Below are positions 35,340-47,731 of a DNA stretch of 64,000 nt, piece by piece (within the stretch, counting starts at the first letter, position 1; each line of letters opens with the position of its first letter). Under the pieces are notes generated by a model. The model searched no databases. It saw nothing but the letters and a program-made list of their open reading frames with translations, and was not told where the DNA came from. This DNA is from Gossypium raimondii (lineage: Eukaryota > Streptophyta > Magnoliopsida > Malvales > Malvaceae). The translations under genes were made by a program, and so were the position numbers. The stretch is taken from assembly GCF_025698545.1 (NCBI RefSeq), contig NC_068577.1:4435501-4499500 (forward strand), written 5' to 3'.

Positions 35340-35780
35340 GGCCCGAGCATTAGCGGTGCTTATTCAAAAACGCCGCTAAAGGCCAGAGCATTAGTCGCTT
35401 CTTCAAAAACGCCGCTAAAGGCCGGAGCATTAGCGGTGCTTCTTCAAAAACGCCGCTAAAGGCCCGAGCATTAGCGGCGCTTCGTCAAAAACGCCGCTAA
35501 AGGCCAGAGCATTAGCGGCGCTTCTTCAAAAATGCCGCTAAAGGCCAGAGCATTAGCGGCGCTTCTTTAAAAATGCCGCTAAAGGCCAGAGCAGTAGCGG
35601 CGCTTCTTCAAAAACGCCGCTAAATGCCCCAAAAACTCAGAAAACGGTGTCATTGGGCTTAGGCTTTTTGCGGCGCTTTTTAGAAAACGCCGCTAATGCT
35701 TATTTTTAGAAAACGTTTTTATAAAAGCGCCGTTAATGCTTGATTTTTAGTGGCGTTTTTTGCCCAAACGCCGCTAAAAG
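35340..35780. repeat. Right subterminal array of the inner CACTA
   Basis: About eight units of GGCC(A/C/G)GAGCATTAGCGGCG, CTTCTTCAAAAACGCCGCTA at a spacing of about 40 bp, then the terminal AGCGGCG units before the right end. Confidence 0.85.
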
Positions 35781-35797
35781 CCTGTTTTGGTATAGTG

Positions 35798-36110
35798 ACG
35801 CCACAAGAATGTCTTAAAAATTATACAAAACGGCGCCGTTTGGTTACAAGAATTTAATTTTTAGTGGCGTTTTTCTCCACAACACCGCAAAAGGTATGCA
35901 ATAGTGGCATTTGTTATAAAAACGCCACAACAATGTATTAAAAAGTGCACAAAAACTGCGTCGTTTGCTAACAGGATTTTAACTTTTTAGTGGCGTTTTT
36001 CTCAGAATCACCGCAAAAACGCCGCAACAATGTATTAAAAATTGTTCAGAACGGTGCCATTTCGTTTCAGGAAATTAAAAATTGTTCAGAACGTCGTCGT
36101 TTTCTTCCAC
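35798..36110. repeat. Remainder of the outer left subterminal array
   Basis: Units such as TTTTTAGTGGCGTTTTTCTC with AAAACGCCACAACAATGTAT repeat three to four times, interleaved with ACGGCGCCGTTTGG-like words. They are separated from the rest of the array by the inner insertion. Confidence 0.6.
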
Positions 36111-38150
36111 ATAACAATTTTCTTCCCCTTTCCTGCACCCGGCCCCTAATTCCCCTTCCAAATCCCTAATTCCCCTTCGAAATCTCTTCCAAATCCCTAA
36201 TTCCACTCATTCACAGAGACGAACCTGTAGAACTAGCATTGGTTTTATTTTTGTTTCTTCGATTCTTCATTTCATTTTTTTACTTATTGGGAGCATCTGT
36301 TTCGATTTCTTCACAACATTTAGACGAAGACAGAGTAAACGACATTCTATTTTTTGGGTAAGCTTGAACCAGTTTCATTTCCTCTTTTTTTTGCGTGTTT
36401 AGGGTTTGGGTTATTCTTGTTTGTGTGAATTTTTGTTTTTTTCAAAGTTATTGACCTTGAAATCCAGTTAATTCGTCTTTGGTTTTAGGGTTTTCGATCC
36501 CTAAAAACGTTCGCATTTCACACTTTTACTCGTGGAATCTGTTCCGAAGTGATTTAATTTCTCTTCATCTTCCTAAAGGTATTGTTTTCTTCTCTCTTAA
36601 TTCTAGTTTTAGCAATTTAGTCTATTTAGGGTTTAAACCATTTACTGTTACATTTTGACAATAAAATGTATGCTTTCGAATGCCTGAATTTATTTTGTAT
36701 TGAAATATATTTTAAAATATATCGTTAGTGCATTATTGGTTGCTTTCTCATGCAGATTTTAGTCAGGCAGAGGCAGAGTAGTAGTTTTTTCTTTGCATTT
36801 TGATTGTAGCAATTTAGTCGGCAAATTTGGTAGCTCTCACTGGTTTGAAGCAATACACAGAAAGCCTAGATAACCAGAAGGTTAGTTAATCCTTTATTTT
36901 CTTTTTTTTTTTGTTTTTTAAATTTACGTTTGAATTTGGTATATTTTTAGTTGGGACTGTTTTATTTAGGAATTTGGTTAATGTTGCTGCAAGTTCTTTT
37001 TTTTGCAAGTTGTGGTTAATGTTCTGGTTAATGTTGCTGCAAGTTCTTTTTTGCTCCATTTTCTACTAAGTGTTGTATGTTAAGATCGGTTATGGAATAT
37101 ATTTGCAATTATTATACAGTATTTTGGTTTTTAAAAATCCAAATTGAAATCAAATTGAACCGAACCTTTCACTGGTTTGAATCGGTTTGGTTCATCGATA
37201 AATACATAATTTCTTTAAAATTGTTTTTTTTATATTAAAGTTACTTTCACTCATTTAAATATGAAGTTTTTATTTTCCCACTGTGAAAGTTTTAATTTTT
37301 AATTTTTGTTTGGATAATTTTGGTTTATCAACTTGTGAAATGAATTAATTAAATGTTTTTATGAATCAATTTGTTTCAAGTTCGATTTGATTTGGGTTTG
37401 TTGTAATTATATATTTTCAAATGAATAAATAATGCATAAGTTTACAAAACATAATGTGTTATTGCTCACGAAAACCTAAAAGATTATGTCTGAATAAAGA
37501 CAAAACTGCAGCTATAGTCCATCAACATCAAATTTGTGGAAGGACTTAAAGGATTATGCTTAATGAAAATGGTTGCTATAAAAACTATTTTTCTGAATAA
37601 TTATGAGTAAATTTTAAAAATCGATCTACTCTAAATTTAGTGTATGGCATATTTTGTAAAGATATACGATAAATACACTTGTCAATTTTTTTAATTTCCA
37701 TTTTAAAATTGCCGCAAAAACAATTAATTTCCATTTTAAAATTGCATAAAAACAACTCTTTTTATTAGGATTTAATTAAATTGATTTCAATCGGCAAAGT
37801 ATGATGAAATTCTTACTATCATTAAAAATAGGTAAATGTTATGTTGTTGAGATTTTTAGCTTGGTTAATATTGGTTACGATACTTTAATCACCTCCAATA
37901 TATATATAAAAAATTAAAATTTGAGAATTTATGAAATGATATAATGTTAATTCGTTAGCATTAAATATTCTTATTATGTTACAAGTCAATTAAATTGAGG
38001 TCTTGAGCTTTGATTTAAATTAAAAAGAATAAATTTAAACATTAGAACGGAAATATCTATATTATAATATTTGTATCTATTTACTATTATTTTAGTGTTT
38101 TATTGAGTTGATGTTAATATTTAATATTTTAAATGTTTTAAAACTTAAAA
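36111..38150 (+). other. Presumed promoter and leader of the outer CACTA transcript
   Basis: Starting at about 36115 the sequence becomes C-rich (TGCACCCGGCCCCTAATTCC, repeated CCCTAATTCCCCTTC). T-rich intron-like DNA with GTAAGC-type donors (for example near 36358) follows. No ORF is present. The position between subterminal repeats and transposase fits a 5' UTR with introns, but this is inferred. Confidence 0.4.
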
Positions 38151-38159
38151 AATATATAT

Positions 38160-38389
38160 CATAACTTACATAATTTACATAACTTACATAACTTACATAA
38201 CTTAATAACTTATATATATCATACCATAGCTTAAATAACTCACATAACTTACTTAACTTAATAACTTATATATATCATACCATAACTTAAATAACTCACA
38301 TAACTTACTTAACTTAATAACTTATATATATCATACCATAACTTAAATAACTCACATAACTTACATAACTTAATAACTTATATATATAT
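38160..38389. repeat. 56-bp minisatellite, left part
   Basis: The word CTTAATAACT recurs at 38201, 38257, 38313 and 38369, exactly 56 bp apart. Each unit reads AACTTATATATATCATACC, ATAACTTAAATAACTCACAT, AACTTACTT. The array is interrupted at 38389 by the solo LTR and resumes at 41198. Confidence 0.9.
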
Positions 38390-41197
38390 TGTCGAAACCA
38401 TTTTTATAAAATTTGAAAAACGGGGATCGACTTCGAAAATAAAATGGGAGTCGCCACCGATCTTTTATTAAGGTGTGACCGGTTCACCGTTAAAATGATT
38501 TTGGTCTGCGAAATTTTGAGAAAATAATTTCGGGAGTCGGTTACGTACGAGGAAGGGTTAGCACCCTCGTAACGCCCAAAATTAGTACCAAATTGATTGT
38601 TTAATGTCTTAATGTCGAAATTTTGAAAAAAATTTGAAATACAATCCTCTGAAGTTTAAATTTGAATAAACCAAATTGCATAATAAGACGCACTTATTTC
38701 GAAGAAATAAATTGCCACACTCAGTGAGTTAGGGTGCAACAGTTCAATCTTTAAAGTTAGATTTGTCCTTTTAGATTTTAAAAATTCACGTGTTTTGAGA
38801 AGGATATTTGGTTAGTTGGGTCAATCAAGAAATTGGAATCCAATAAGTTAGGGTTCAATTTCTCGAGATTCCTAAACACCAAATATTGCATTTATTTTAA
38901 AATCGAGACAACAAGATGTCATATCCAGTAAGTTAGGACCCAACATCTTGAAATCTCACATGCTTTATTTTGAAATTGTATGGTTTTAACAAAATAAGCA
39001 CTTGGCTATCTAAATTCATCGAGAAGAATTGAAGCCCAGTAAGTTAGGGCACAACTCACTCGAGAACCATGAACACCAGGCCTTTTCTGAAAATTATGAA
39101 ATAAAATAATTGTAGTGCTTTGATAAAATACAATTTTTACAAATGAGACATGATTGAATAGTAATACATAATATAAAAGATAAATAGCAACACAAACCTA
39201 CACTAAGACGTAACAAGTAGGTGATAGATAAATACAAATAGCAATAATGATTTTAGTGATTTTATACTAATACCAACATCAATGTTCGAAAGCTAAACAA
39301 ATCTATCATCAATTTTAAGAATACACCAAGATAATAAAAAATGAAAAAATATCCTACATATAAAAGTTTTAAAATAAATTGCACGCATGAACTCAAAATA
39401 AACTTGAAATAAAATAATAACAACCTTGAAAAATAGTATATAAAAAATTTATATAAACATTTAGCATATAGATATACAAAATGAATTTTAAGATATAACC
39501 TAAACAAAACATTAAAATGTATACAAATTATACCAAATTCTTATAAAAATACACATATTAATAAATAATGAATCAAATAATAACATGTCAAGTTTGAAGA
39601 TAAAATATATAATAGATATTAAAAAATAATATATGATAAATTTAAAACATATCAATAATAATTTAAAATAATAGCATATTACATTTTAAAATTATACTAA
39701 TAATAAGTTTAAAAGTAATGTCAAACTAAATATTAAAATATGCTATAAATAAATATATTAAAATAAGTACTAAATTCGATTTAAAATTATACTATTAAAA
39801 TCAAGTTAAAGTTAAGACATAATTTAAATATAAAGAAATAATAATAATAGGATTAAAAATGATTTTGGAATTCAAATAAAATAAAAATAAAAAACTACAA
39901 ATAGAAATAAAAAAGAAAAAATAAAGATAAACTAAATTGGTAATCGACTTAAAAAATGAGGGACTAAAATTGTAATTAAACGCATGACCTGGGCATTCAA
40001 TCCTAATAATGAAAACGACACCGCATAACTATGGATCAAATTGAAAAAAAAATAAAATACGCGATTCAAAAAAAAATGAAGAAAATCAAATCGAAACATC
40101 ACAAAACAAGAGGGACTCGTCGTGCAAATAGACTAATGAACAGAGACGCGTGAATCCTGCCCTGGGTCGGGTCACTACGCTGGTCTGAGCCTCTAAATGG
40201 CGTCGTATCGTGGCCACTGCACAGGCTCTGAACGACGTCGTTTCTTTCACTACTTATAACTAGAACCCTAGAGCAATCAGCAATTTATTTTATTTAAAAT
40301 AAAACCTAAAAGATTTGCTTGTTGTTTTCGGTGCCGTTCTGTGATGCAGTCGTTCGAAAAGGAACTTCGAATCCTTACGCAAACTCCGATTGCGACGGAG
40401 AGAACCAGGATTCGGCGGCCAGGTAAGTTCTCTTCTAACTCCTCCTTTTTAAAAAGAAAAGAAAAAAAAACTAACAAAGATGGATCCCCTCGCCGCATCT
40501 GTGGATCGACTGCTCAGGGGATCCTCAGCCTCGTCCGACCCCGATTGCGATAGAGCGAACGGAGACCAGGTAAGCCTCTCATTTCCTTTCTCTCTTCTAT
40601 TTTAGTACTAATCAATGAACAAAGGAGCAGAGAAAAAAAGAAAAAGCAAAAAGATTAACAATCACCTTTCGAACTTTTCGATTTCTTCGAATGAATTTTT
40701 TTTGTATACAATATGCGTGTGTGATTTTTTTTGTCTCTGTGTCCTTTACAAAGGCCTTGCCTTTTTGTTTTATAGGCCGAAAGAAAAAATAAATAAAAAG
40801 AATCCATTTTTTTTGTTTTCTCTGCTGCGTTTTCTTCCCATTTGCAGGTACGGCGTGCGGGGCTGGGGACGTGGCATGTACGGAGGCGCGCGCGAGGGCA
40901 AAGGCTCAGAACGTACGGAGGTTGGTCACATGTGGACAAGAGGAGCTGCTGCGGCGCTGGGGTTTGCCCTAGGGTTGCTATGTATTTTTTTTGTTGGGCC
41001 GCTTCGTCATTGGGCTAGGGTTTTAGAAATTTAGGTTGGGTCTGGGTTGAATTTGGGTTGTGATATTGGGCTTAGTGGGTCTGATGTATTTTGGGTTTGT
41101 AATATGGACTGATGGACTTTTAATAATTTTGTTTTTATTTATATTTTTGTTTATTTATTTATTTTTGATTTGGGCCGGGCAAATTTGGATTATTACA
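38390..41197 (+). mobile_element. Long solo LTR (2808 bp) inserted in the minisatellite
   Basis: It starts TGTCGAAACCATTTTTATAA and ends GGGCAAATTTGGATTATTACA. TATAT flanks both sides (38385-38389 and 41198-41202). It shares AAAATGGGAGTCGCCACC, GTCGGTTACGTACGAGGAAG and GGTTAGCACCCTCGTAACGC with the element at 27373. It also has four GTTAGGG-type motifs at about 38726, 38856, 38931 and 39037 and a GC-rich 3' portion (40130-40940) before a TGGGCC-rich end. The duplication could also arise by chance in TA-rich sequence, but the matching family boundaries support it. Confidence 0.8.
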
Positions 41198-41505
41198 TAT
41201 ATTATACCATAACTTAAATAACTCACATAACTTACTTAACTTAATAACTTATATATATCATACAATAACTTAAATAACTCACATAACTTACTTAACTTAA
41301 TAACTTATATATATCATACCATAACTTAAAATAACTCACATAACTTAACTTAATAACTTATATATATCATAACATAATTTACATAACTCACATAACTTAC
41401 ATAACTTAATAACTTATATATATCATATCATAACTTACATAACTCACAGAACTTACATAACTTGCATAATACATAAATATATATCATATCATAACTTACA
41501 TAACT
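41198..41505. repeat. 56-bp minisatellite, right part
   Basis: The array continues with CTTAATAACT at 41240 and 41296 (56-bp step), then degenerates into ATAACTTACATAACTCACA-like units up to about 41505, just before the transposase gene. Confidence 0.85.
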
Positions 41506-41576
41506 TAATTATACTTATAAATAACCATGACTACCCGTGTAATTTATTGTCAACTTTAGACTTCAAGAACAACGAA

Positions 41577-44500
41577 ATGGACCGGTCTTGGATGAATTTG
41601 TCAAGGGTAAGCAACGACTATCGAAATGGAGTACAAATTTTCCTAAATTTTGTATTCCAAAATACAAGCCAAGAGAATATGATTCTTTGCCCGTATAAGA
41701 AGTGTGGCAACATCAATTGGCATTTTCGTGAAGTTGTCTATAAGCATCTAATTGTCGATGGGTTTCTTCGAGGGTATAAAGAATGGATTTTCCATGGAGA
41801 ATGCACACCTAGTACTTCCTTTTCAACGATTAATCCGGCTTATCCTCGTAGTGCTTACCATCGGTCTGTCAGAGAAGATGACATGGAAGGTATGTTGCGG
41901 GATGCATTTAATATACGCAATCATGGTTTGCAATCATTTTCACCCGACTTTGTTGCATCCGATGATTGTAATATCGGTAGAAATGCTTTTACCCAAACGG
42001 GAAGAAGTATACCTGATGAAGAGCCAAATGGAGAAGTGGCAAAGTTCTACACGCTACTTAATGAAATGAATGAAGAACTTTATGAGGGATCAAAATTTTC
42101 AAAAATGTCCTTCTGTATTCGTCTTTTTCAGTTAAAGTGTTTGGGAGGGTAGACCGGAAACTCTTTGACAATGCTGTTAAAGTTTTTGAGAGAGATGTTT
42201 CTGTTTGTAAAAATCCCTCATTCATGCAAAGATATGAAGAAACTGATAAAAGATTTAGGCCTTGGGTACGACAAAATTCATAGTTGCCCAAATAACTGCA
42301 TGTTGTATTAGGGTGATCGGAAAAACCAGCAGTGTTGTCATGTATGCGGCCAATCCCGTTGGATGAATAGAAACACAGAAAATGGGAATGACGATGAAAA
42401 TGATGCACAGTCAAGAAAGAAGCTAATTAAGATTTTGCGATATTTTCCGCTAATACTAAGGCTTCAAAGGCTTTTCATGTCGTCGAAGATAGCCGAGTCT
42501 ATGACGTGGCACCATGATGGACGAACCAATGATGGATTATTAAGGAATCCGGCGGATTCTTTAGCTTGGAAATCATTTGACAGTAAATTTTCAAGCTTTA
42601 CAAGCGATCCTAGGACTGTGAGACTTGGGCTAGCAACTGATGGATTTAATCCTTACAAAATCATGAGCACTTCGTACAGTACTTGGCCAGTAGTGCTTGT
42701 TCCTTACAATTTGCCTCCATGGATTTGTATGAAGCAATCTTCCTTTATCTTATCTATGATTATCCCTGGAAAGAAAGGTCCCGAAAATGATATTGACATT
42801 TATTTGCAGTCACTTATTGAAGAGTTAAAACAATTATGGGCTGGTGTTGAGACATATGATGTACTGATAAAGGAGAACTTTAATTTACGTGCAGCTTTGA
42901 TGTGGACTATTAATGACTTCTTGGCTTATGCCAATTTATCTGGTTGGAGTACCAAGGGACGTTATGCTTGCCCTTGTTGTGCTGCGCAAACATGTTCGTA
43001 ATGGTTATATAATGGGAAGAAGTACTCTTACATAGGGCATCTTCGGTGATTACCGTGAAATCATAGATTTAGATTTTAGAGTACTCTGTTTGACGGTACT
43101 GAAAAGTTCAGAGAAGCTCCTTCGCAGACCGATGGATCTGAAATCTTGTTCATGTTGAAAGATATGAATTTCAGTTATGGGAAGATGAACCAACCACCTA
43201 ACACGCAAAGAAATAGAAGATTAAGAGATGAATCTGATGATGAATCTGATGAAGAGGATGATCCTAATGAGGCGGACTTGTGGAAAAAAAGAAGTATTTT
43301 TTTGAGTTGCCTTATTGGGAGCACACATTTTACGACACAATATTGAAGTCATGCACATTAAGAAAAATGTCTGCGAGAACATTATTGGGACAATTTTGAA
43401 TGTCGATGGAAAATCGAAAGACAATCTTCAGAGTCAACTTGATTTAGTCCACATGGGAATTCGGCGTGATCTTCATCCCCAAGCACTTCCGAATGGGAAA
43501 TATCGGTTGTCGCCTTCTATTTTTTCAATGTCGAAGACGAAGAAAGAAGTGTTCTGCATGGTGTTGAAGGATATGGTCTCAGATGCGTATGCATTAAATA
43601 TATCTCGATGTGTGAGTATTAAAGATCAAAGACTATATGCCTTAAAATCACATGACTATCACATCTTGATGCAAGATTTACTGCCAGTTGCTATGCGGTG
43701 TTGTATGTCAAAAAAGGTGACGTCTGGTATAATTGAACTATCCAATATAATGAAAGCCATTTGTGGCAAAGTTTTGGATGTTCAAGAACTTGAGACACTA
43801 CAAGATCGAGCCGCATTGACTTTATGCAATTTGGAGAAGATCTTCCCACCTTCTTTCTTTACTATTATGGTGCACTTGGTAATCTATCTCCCTCATGAAA
43901 CAATACTTGGTGGACTCGTTTTCTATCGATGGATGTATCCCATAGAAATGTGTTAATTTATTTGTAAATTATTCATTCATTCACCTATATGCCTTTAGTT
44001 ACCACTTTTGATAATGTTGTATATCGTGTTTAGGTTCCTATCCAAATTGAAGTCTTATTGTCGCAATAAGCGTTATCCAGAAGACTCAATTGCTGAAGGC
44101 TACTTGGCTGAGGAGTGTATGACTTTCTGTTCTAGATATTTGGAAGATGTTGAAACAAGAATGAACAAACCAAGTAGAAATGATGGGCTCACTGATCATA
44201 ACTTGGCCAAAACTTATTTATTTTAAAGTTATAGAGAACCAATCAGCAAAGTTGAAATTTCAGAATTAGATGATAGATCGTGGCTACAAGCACATCGATA
44301 TGGTCTTTTTCACCACGATTCAATGGAACCATTACACAAGTAAGTTCTAGAATTTGATAAATATTCATCAATTACAATTTGTTTATCTTCTAACAAAGTA
44401 AACATCTTTTTAGCATAGTGAGTACAAACAAATCTTGAGATCTCGTCTACGCTCCCGAAGATTACAACATCGAGAGATTAATAAGTTAGTCACAAAATCT

Positions 44501-45261
44501 TTTCATAAATGGTTAAGCCAAACAGTATGCAATTGAAGCTTTCATTGACAAATAATAATGTTTTCTCATAAAATTTATAATTACTCAATTTACTTTCGAT
44601 TCAATAGGTTTGGAGTGGGAAGGACGTCAATGACGAAGTTAAATGGCTTTCCCAAGGTCCGAATAGAGTAGTAAAAAGATATAGTGCCTTCCTCATCAAT
44701 GGATTCCGACTTCATGCAAAATATCGGGAGAGATTGAGGAGAACTCAAAATTGTGGAATAGTTGTTAATTCTTCAATTACAAGTTATGCTAGTGCAAGGG
44801 ACAGTAATCCTGTTGAGGGTAATGTGGAGTATTACGGACTTCTTACTGATATTATTGAGTTGGATTACTATGGCAAATAGAAAGTTGTCTTATTTCGATG
44901 TGATTGGGCTAATGTTAATATTGCTCGTGGAATTAAACAAGATCAATTTGGTTTTACAATGGTGAACTTCTCTCGATTGATTCACATTGGACAACAATTG
45001 ATAAATGAGCCGTATGTATTTTCTTCTTAAGTGAAACAAGTTTTTTACTCAAAAGATCCAACTGATGAGGGTTGGTACGTTGTACTCCGTAACATCCCTA
45101 GAGACTTGTTTGACATGGGAAATGGAAGTAGAGATGACATCGACGGCAGATCAGAAACTTTACCTTTTTCAGAACAAAACTTAAATGAAAATATCCCTAG
45201 TACTAGTACACAATTTCAATGGGTTCGTCAGGATGTTGATGAAGATATTTACGAATTATGA
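41577..45261 (+). pseudogene. CACTA transposase (tnp2/TNPD-type), broken
   Basis: The frame from ATG 41577 opens with MDRSWMNLSR and a cysteine-containing ILCPYKKCGN segment, the N-terminal Transpos_assoc domain (PF13963). It stays open to 42152, where the first stop falls. Tnp2 core (Transposase_21, PF02992) pieces follow in other frames: CCHVCGQSRWMNR-like after a stop (42330-42370), SMTWHHDGRTNDGLLRNPAD (about 42500-42560), RLGLATDGFNPY (about 42620-42655), CPCC (about 42970). DUF4218-like sequence spans 43315-44226 (NGKYRLSP, FFTIMVHLVIYLPHE, EECMTFCSRYLEDVETR). DUF4216-like sequence spans 44610-45261 (YYGLLTDIIELDY, GWYVVLRNIPRDLFD). Several in-frame stops (for example after NCMLY, about 42310) and frame changes (about 43290-43330) show it is dead. 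Confidence 0.85.
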
Positions 45262-45408
45262 TGTAGTAAGATTTTACGATTTTTTAATTATATGTAATAT
45301 TATAATTTAAATATTGGTTTTATTAAATATTTCAACTATTTTATATGTGCTGTTATTGTTCTAATTAGTTACTAAAATTTCAACTATTTTACGTGTATTG
45401 CAGATAAA

Positions 45409-47092
45409 ATGCCTAGAAGAAGATTGTGAGATCTAAGTATTGTTCGAAATACTCCAAACTCGGAAGAAACAAATAGTGAACAACAGACTGTTATTGGATC
45501 TTCGAATGTTCCGAATACACCTAATGAACTTGCAAAATTTCAAAGTATGTTTAAATTTAATTTACATACGTGATGACTTTTATTATTGATTTCTTTTTCA
45601 AATTCTTATATTATAATATATCATTTTTCAGCTGAAAGTGTGGGACGCGCAAAGGTCGAGGACATACACTACTTAAAGATTTATACGAGTTAGATCCTGT
45701 CGAGCGTGTCAAAGTATGTAGAAACAGTTTTGGTCAGCCTGTTGGATCAAAAGCTCGGCTTTTAGCAGATATTTGGGCATTATAGCACGAAATGTCAATA
45801 TGTCGCCTATCAACTACGAGTCATGGCATCAAATGCCAATATTAAGGTAACAAAACCTTAATGTAATTTATAATACTTTGGTTTAAGTTTCATTTATATT
45901 ACTTTCTAAACTTGTGTTTTTTGTAGGCGAGGTTTGCTTTAGAGGTCTCGGATAATTATGTCAAGAAGGCATTGGGAAAAAGGTGGAGAGACCATAAAAT
46001 TACTTTAAAGAAAGAAGATTTTAAGACAAAAACAACCCTCGAAGAGAAATTGCGAAATGTCCCGCCGGGAATACTGAGGTACCAATGGGAAGATGCGGTT
46101 AGATTTTGGAATTCAAAGAAATGAGAGGTATTACGTACTTCCAAACTCTTATAACTATTTTGGTTTATAGTATTTACTATATACGTAATAATAATTTCAT
46201 AATGTAGGATCGTGAACGAGTTGGAACAAGCAGCAGGCAAAAACAGAAATTCTCTCACACAACTGGGTCGAAAAGTTTTGTTTGTGCAGATGAGGCCGAT
46301 GTTTTTTGAATTTATTAATAGTGTAAAATATTTATTACTTTCCATTAAATAATATTTTTACTACTATATTGTAGGAACTGTCGTCTGGTCAAAAAGTTAG
46401 ACGCCTTCAACTTTTTGACATTACACATGGGAAGAATGATGGATCTCCTATGACTTCTGAAGCTGCAGAAATTATGGTATGTTTAGTTAATAAAATTTTA
46501 ATTATTTTAAATATTTATAGTGTTTAATTATAATGGTTTAATTCGTCGTTTGTAATGCAAATAATGTTTAAGTTATGTTGCATTTGTTTTTATTATATAT
46601 TTCGTTTCTAACTCTTTGATTAATTTATAAGGAGAAACTAAAGGATAAAAAGGCAGAGTATGAAGCAATTGCTTCGAGGATAGTTTTGTTAATGTTCACG
46701 ACATTGATAATCGGATTATTACTGAATTTTTGGGTCCTGAAGGGTATGGTCGGGTTCGATTTCAAGGATCTTTTGTTAACCCAACTCAATATTTTGGATC
46801 CAGCTCGCAGCAATACATGCTTTCGGGGAGTCAAGCTCAAGTTGAAATTCAGAGGTTAAGAGACCAGATGACTTAGATGCAAGCGAGCACAATTGAGCAA
46901 ATTACTCAACTTAAAGCGAATGCAGCATCGAGAGAAGCTGAGGTTCAAAGAAAAAATGAAAAACTCCAGCTACAACTTAAAGAAGAGGCAGCAGCGAGGG
47001 AAGCAGAGCAGAGCAGAAAGTACGATGCACTCCAACTGCAGCTTCAGAATATGATGAAGATGTTTCAGCAGTCGCAAAATCTGCCATCTTAG
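45409..47092 (+). pseudogene. Second CACTA gene (Transposase_24, TNPA-like), broken
   Basis: ATG at 45409 is followed by MPRRRL and a stop at codon 7. Downstream pieces match the plant Transposase_24 (PF03004) type: DNYVKKALGKRWRDHK-like (about 45950-45995), VRFWNSKK (about 46098-46122), the SSGQKVRRLQLFDITHGKND block (46380-46440) with MTSEAAEIM, EKLKDKKAEYEAIAS (46620-46675), and a C-terminal coiled-coil tail (46877-47092) rich in EAEVQRKNEKLQLQLKEE-type heptads. Introns, frameshifts and stops break it up. In the family this protein binds the subterminal repeats, matching the arrays at both ends. Confidence 0.75.
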
Positions 47093-47274
47093 ACTATTGT
47101 ATGAATATTTTTAACATTTTAACTTTTAACATTATTGTATTATACTTCATTTATCAATTTATATCATATATCATTCGTTGAATTTGAAGTAGCATTTAGG
47201 TTGCTGTTTTTGGTTGGTTTCTATGTTACAGGAAGGGTTGCATATGGATGAAAATTGGATGTTAGAAATCTGCC

Positions 47275-47728
47275 AAAATTAGTGGCGTTTTCAATAAAAG
47301 CGCCGCTAAAGAATATGACATTTAGCGTCGTTTTCTATAAAAGCGCCGCTAAAGAACATGACCTTTAGCGGCGTTTCTTATAAAAGCCCAGCTAAAGAAT
47401 ATGACATTTAGCGGCGTTTGCTATAAAGGCGCCGCTAAAGAACATGACCTTTAACGGCGTTTGCTATAAAAGCGGCGATAAAGAACATGACATTTAGTGG
47501 CGCTTATCTTTAAACGCCGTTAGAGGTCATAATCCTTAGTGGCGTTTGTGGTAAAAGCGCCGCTAAAGATCATGTTCTTTAGCGGCATTTATGTGAGAAA
47601 AAAGCCACAAAAAATAACGACATGGTCTATAGCGGCATTTTTTGCGGCTCTTGTGAAAGCGCCGCAAATACTTTTAGCGGCGCTTATAGGCCTAAAAAAT
47701 GCCGCTAAAAGCCTATTTTGTTGTACTG
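47275..47728. repeat. Right subterminal array of the outer CACTA
   Basis: About ten alternating units TTTAGCGGCGTTT, ATAAAAGCGCCGCTAAAG with AACATGACC spacers at about 45-bp intervals. The final unit merges into the terminal inverted repeat at 47728. Confidence 0.8.
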
Positions 47729-47731
47729 TTA

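Larger units (their letters stand above)
33243..35797. mobile_element. Nested non-autonomous CACTA element, 2555 bp
   Basis: The left end is CACTACACCAAAACAGAC. The right end read inward is CACTATACCAAAACAGGC. A 3-bp duplication ACG flanks it (33240-33242 and 35798-35800). Removing the element and one ACG rejoins the outer repeat as ...CCAAAAACGCCACAAG..., a proper unit. Subterminal arrays occupy 33260-33640 and 35340-35780, with better-preserved AGCGGCGCTT/AACGCCGCTAAAG units than the outer element, implying a younger insertion. The interior (33640-35330) has no transposase. Confidence 0.88.
31878..47728 (+). mobile_element. CACTA (En/Spm-type) transposon, 15.85 kb, with nested insertions
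   Basis: The left end is CACTACAGCAAAACAAG at 31878. The right end read inward is CAGTACAACAAAATAGG from 47728. A 3-bp target duplication TTA flanks it (31875-31877 and 47729-47731). Both ends have arrays of GCGGCG...CGCCGC subterminal repeats. Inside are a tnp2-type transposase pseudogene (41577-45261) and a Transposase_24-type pseudogene (45409-47092). Removing the inner CACTA and the solo LTR with their duplications leaves about 10.5 kb, a normal size for an autonomous CACTA. The right terminus has CAGTA where CACTA is expected. With broken transposases it should be immobile on its own. Confidence 0.85.

Noticed and set aside
39262..39507. 81-codon minus-strand hydrophobic ORF
   Set aside because: AT-rich LTR interior without any family resemblance.
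40615..41034. 139-codon plus-strand ORF
   Set aside because: Inside the second solo LTR; low-complexity N-terminus and no recognisable domain.
46877..47092. Separate small coiled-coil gene
   Set aside because: It is the C-terminal tail of the Transposase_24-type CACTA gene, continuous with fragments upstream in the same order.
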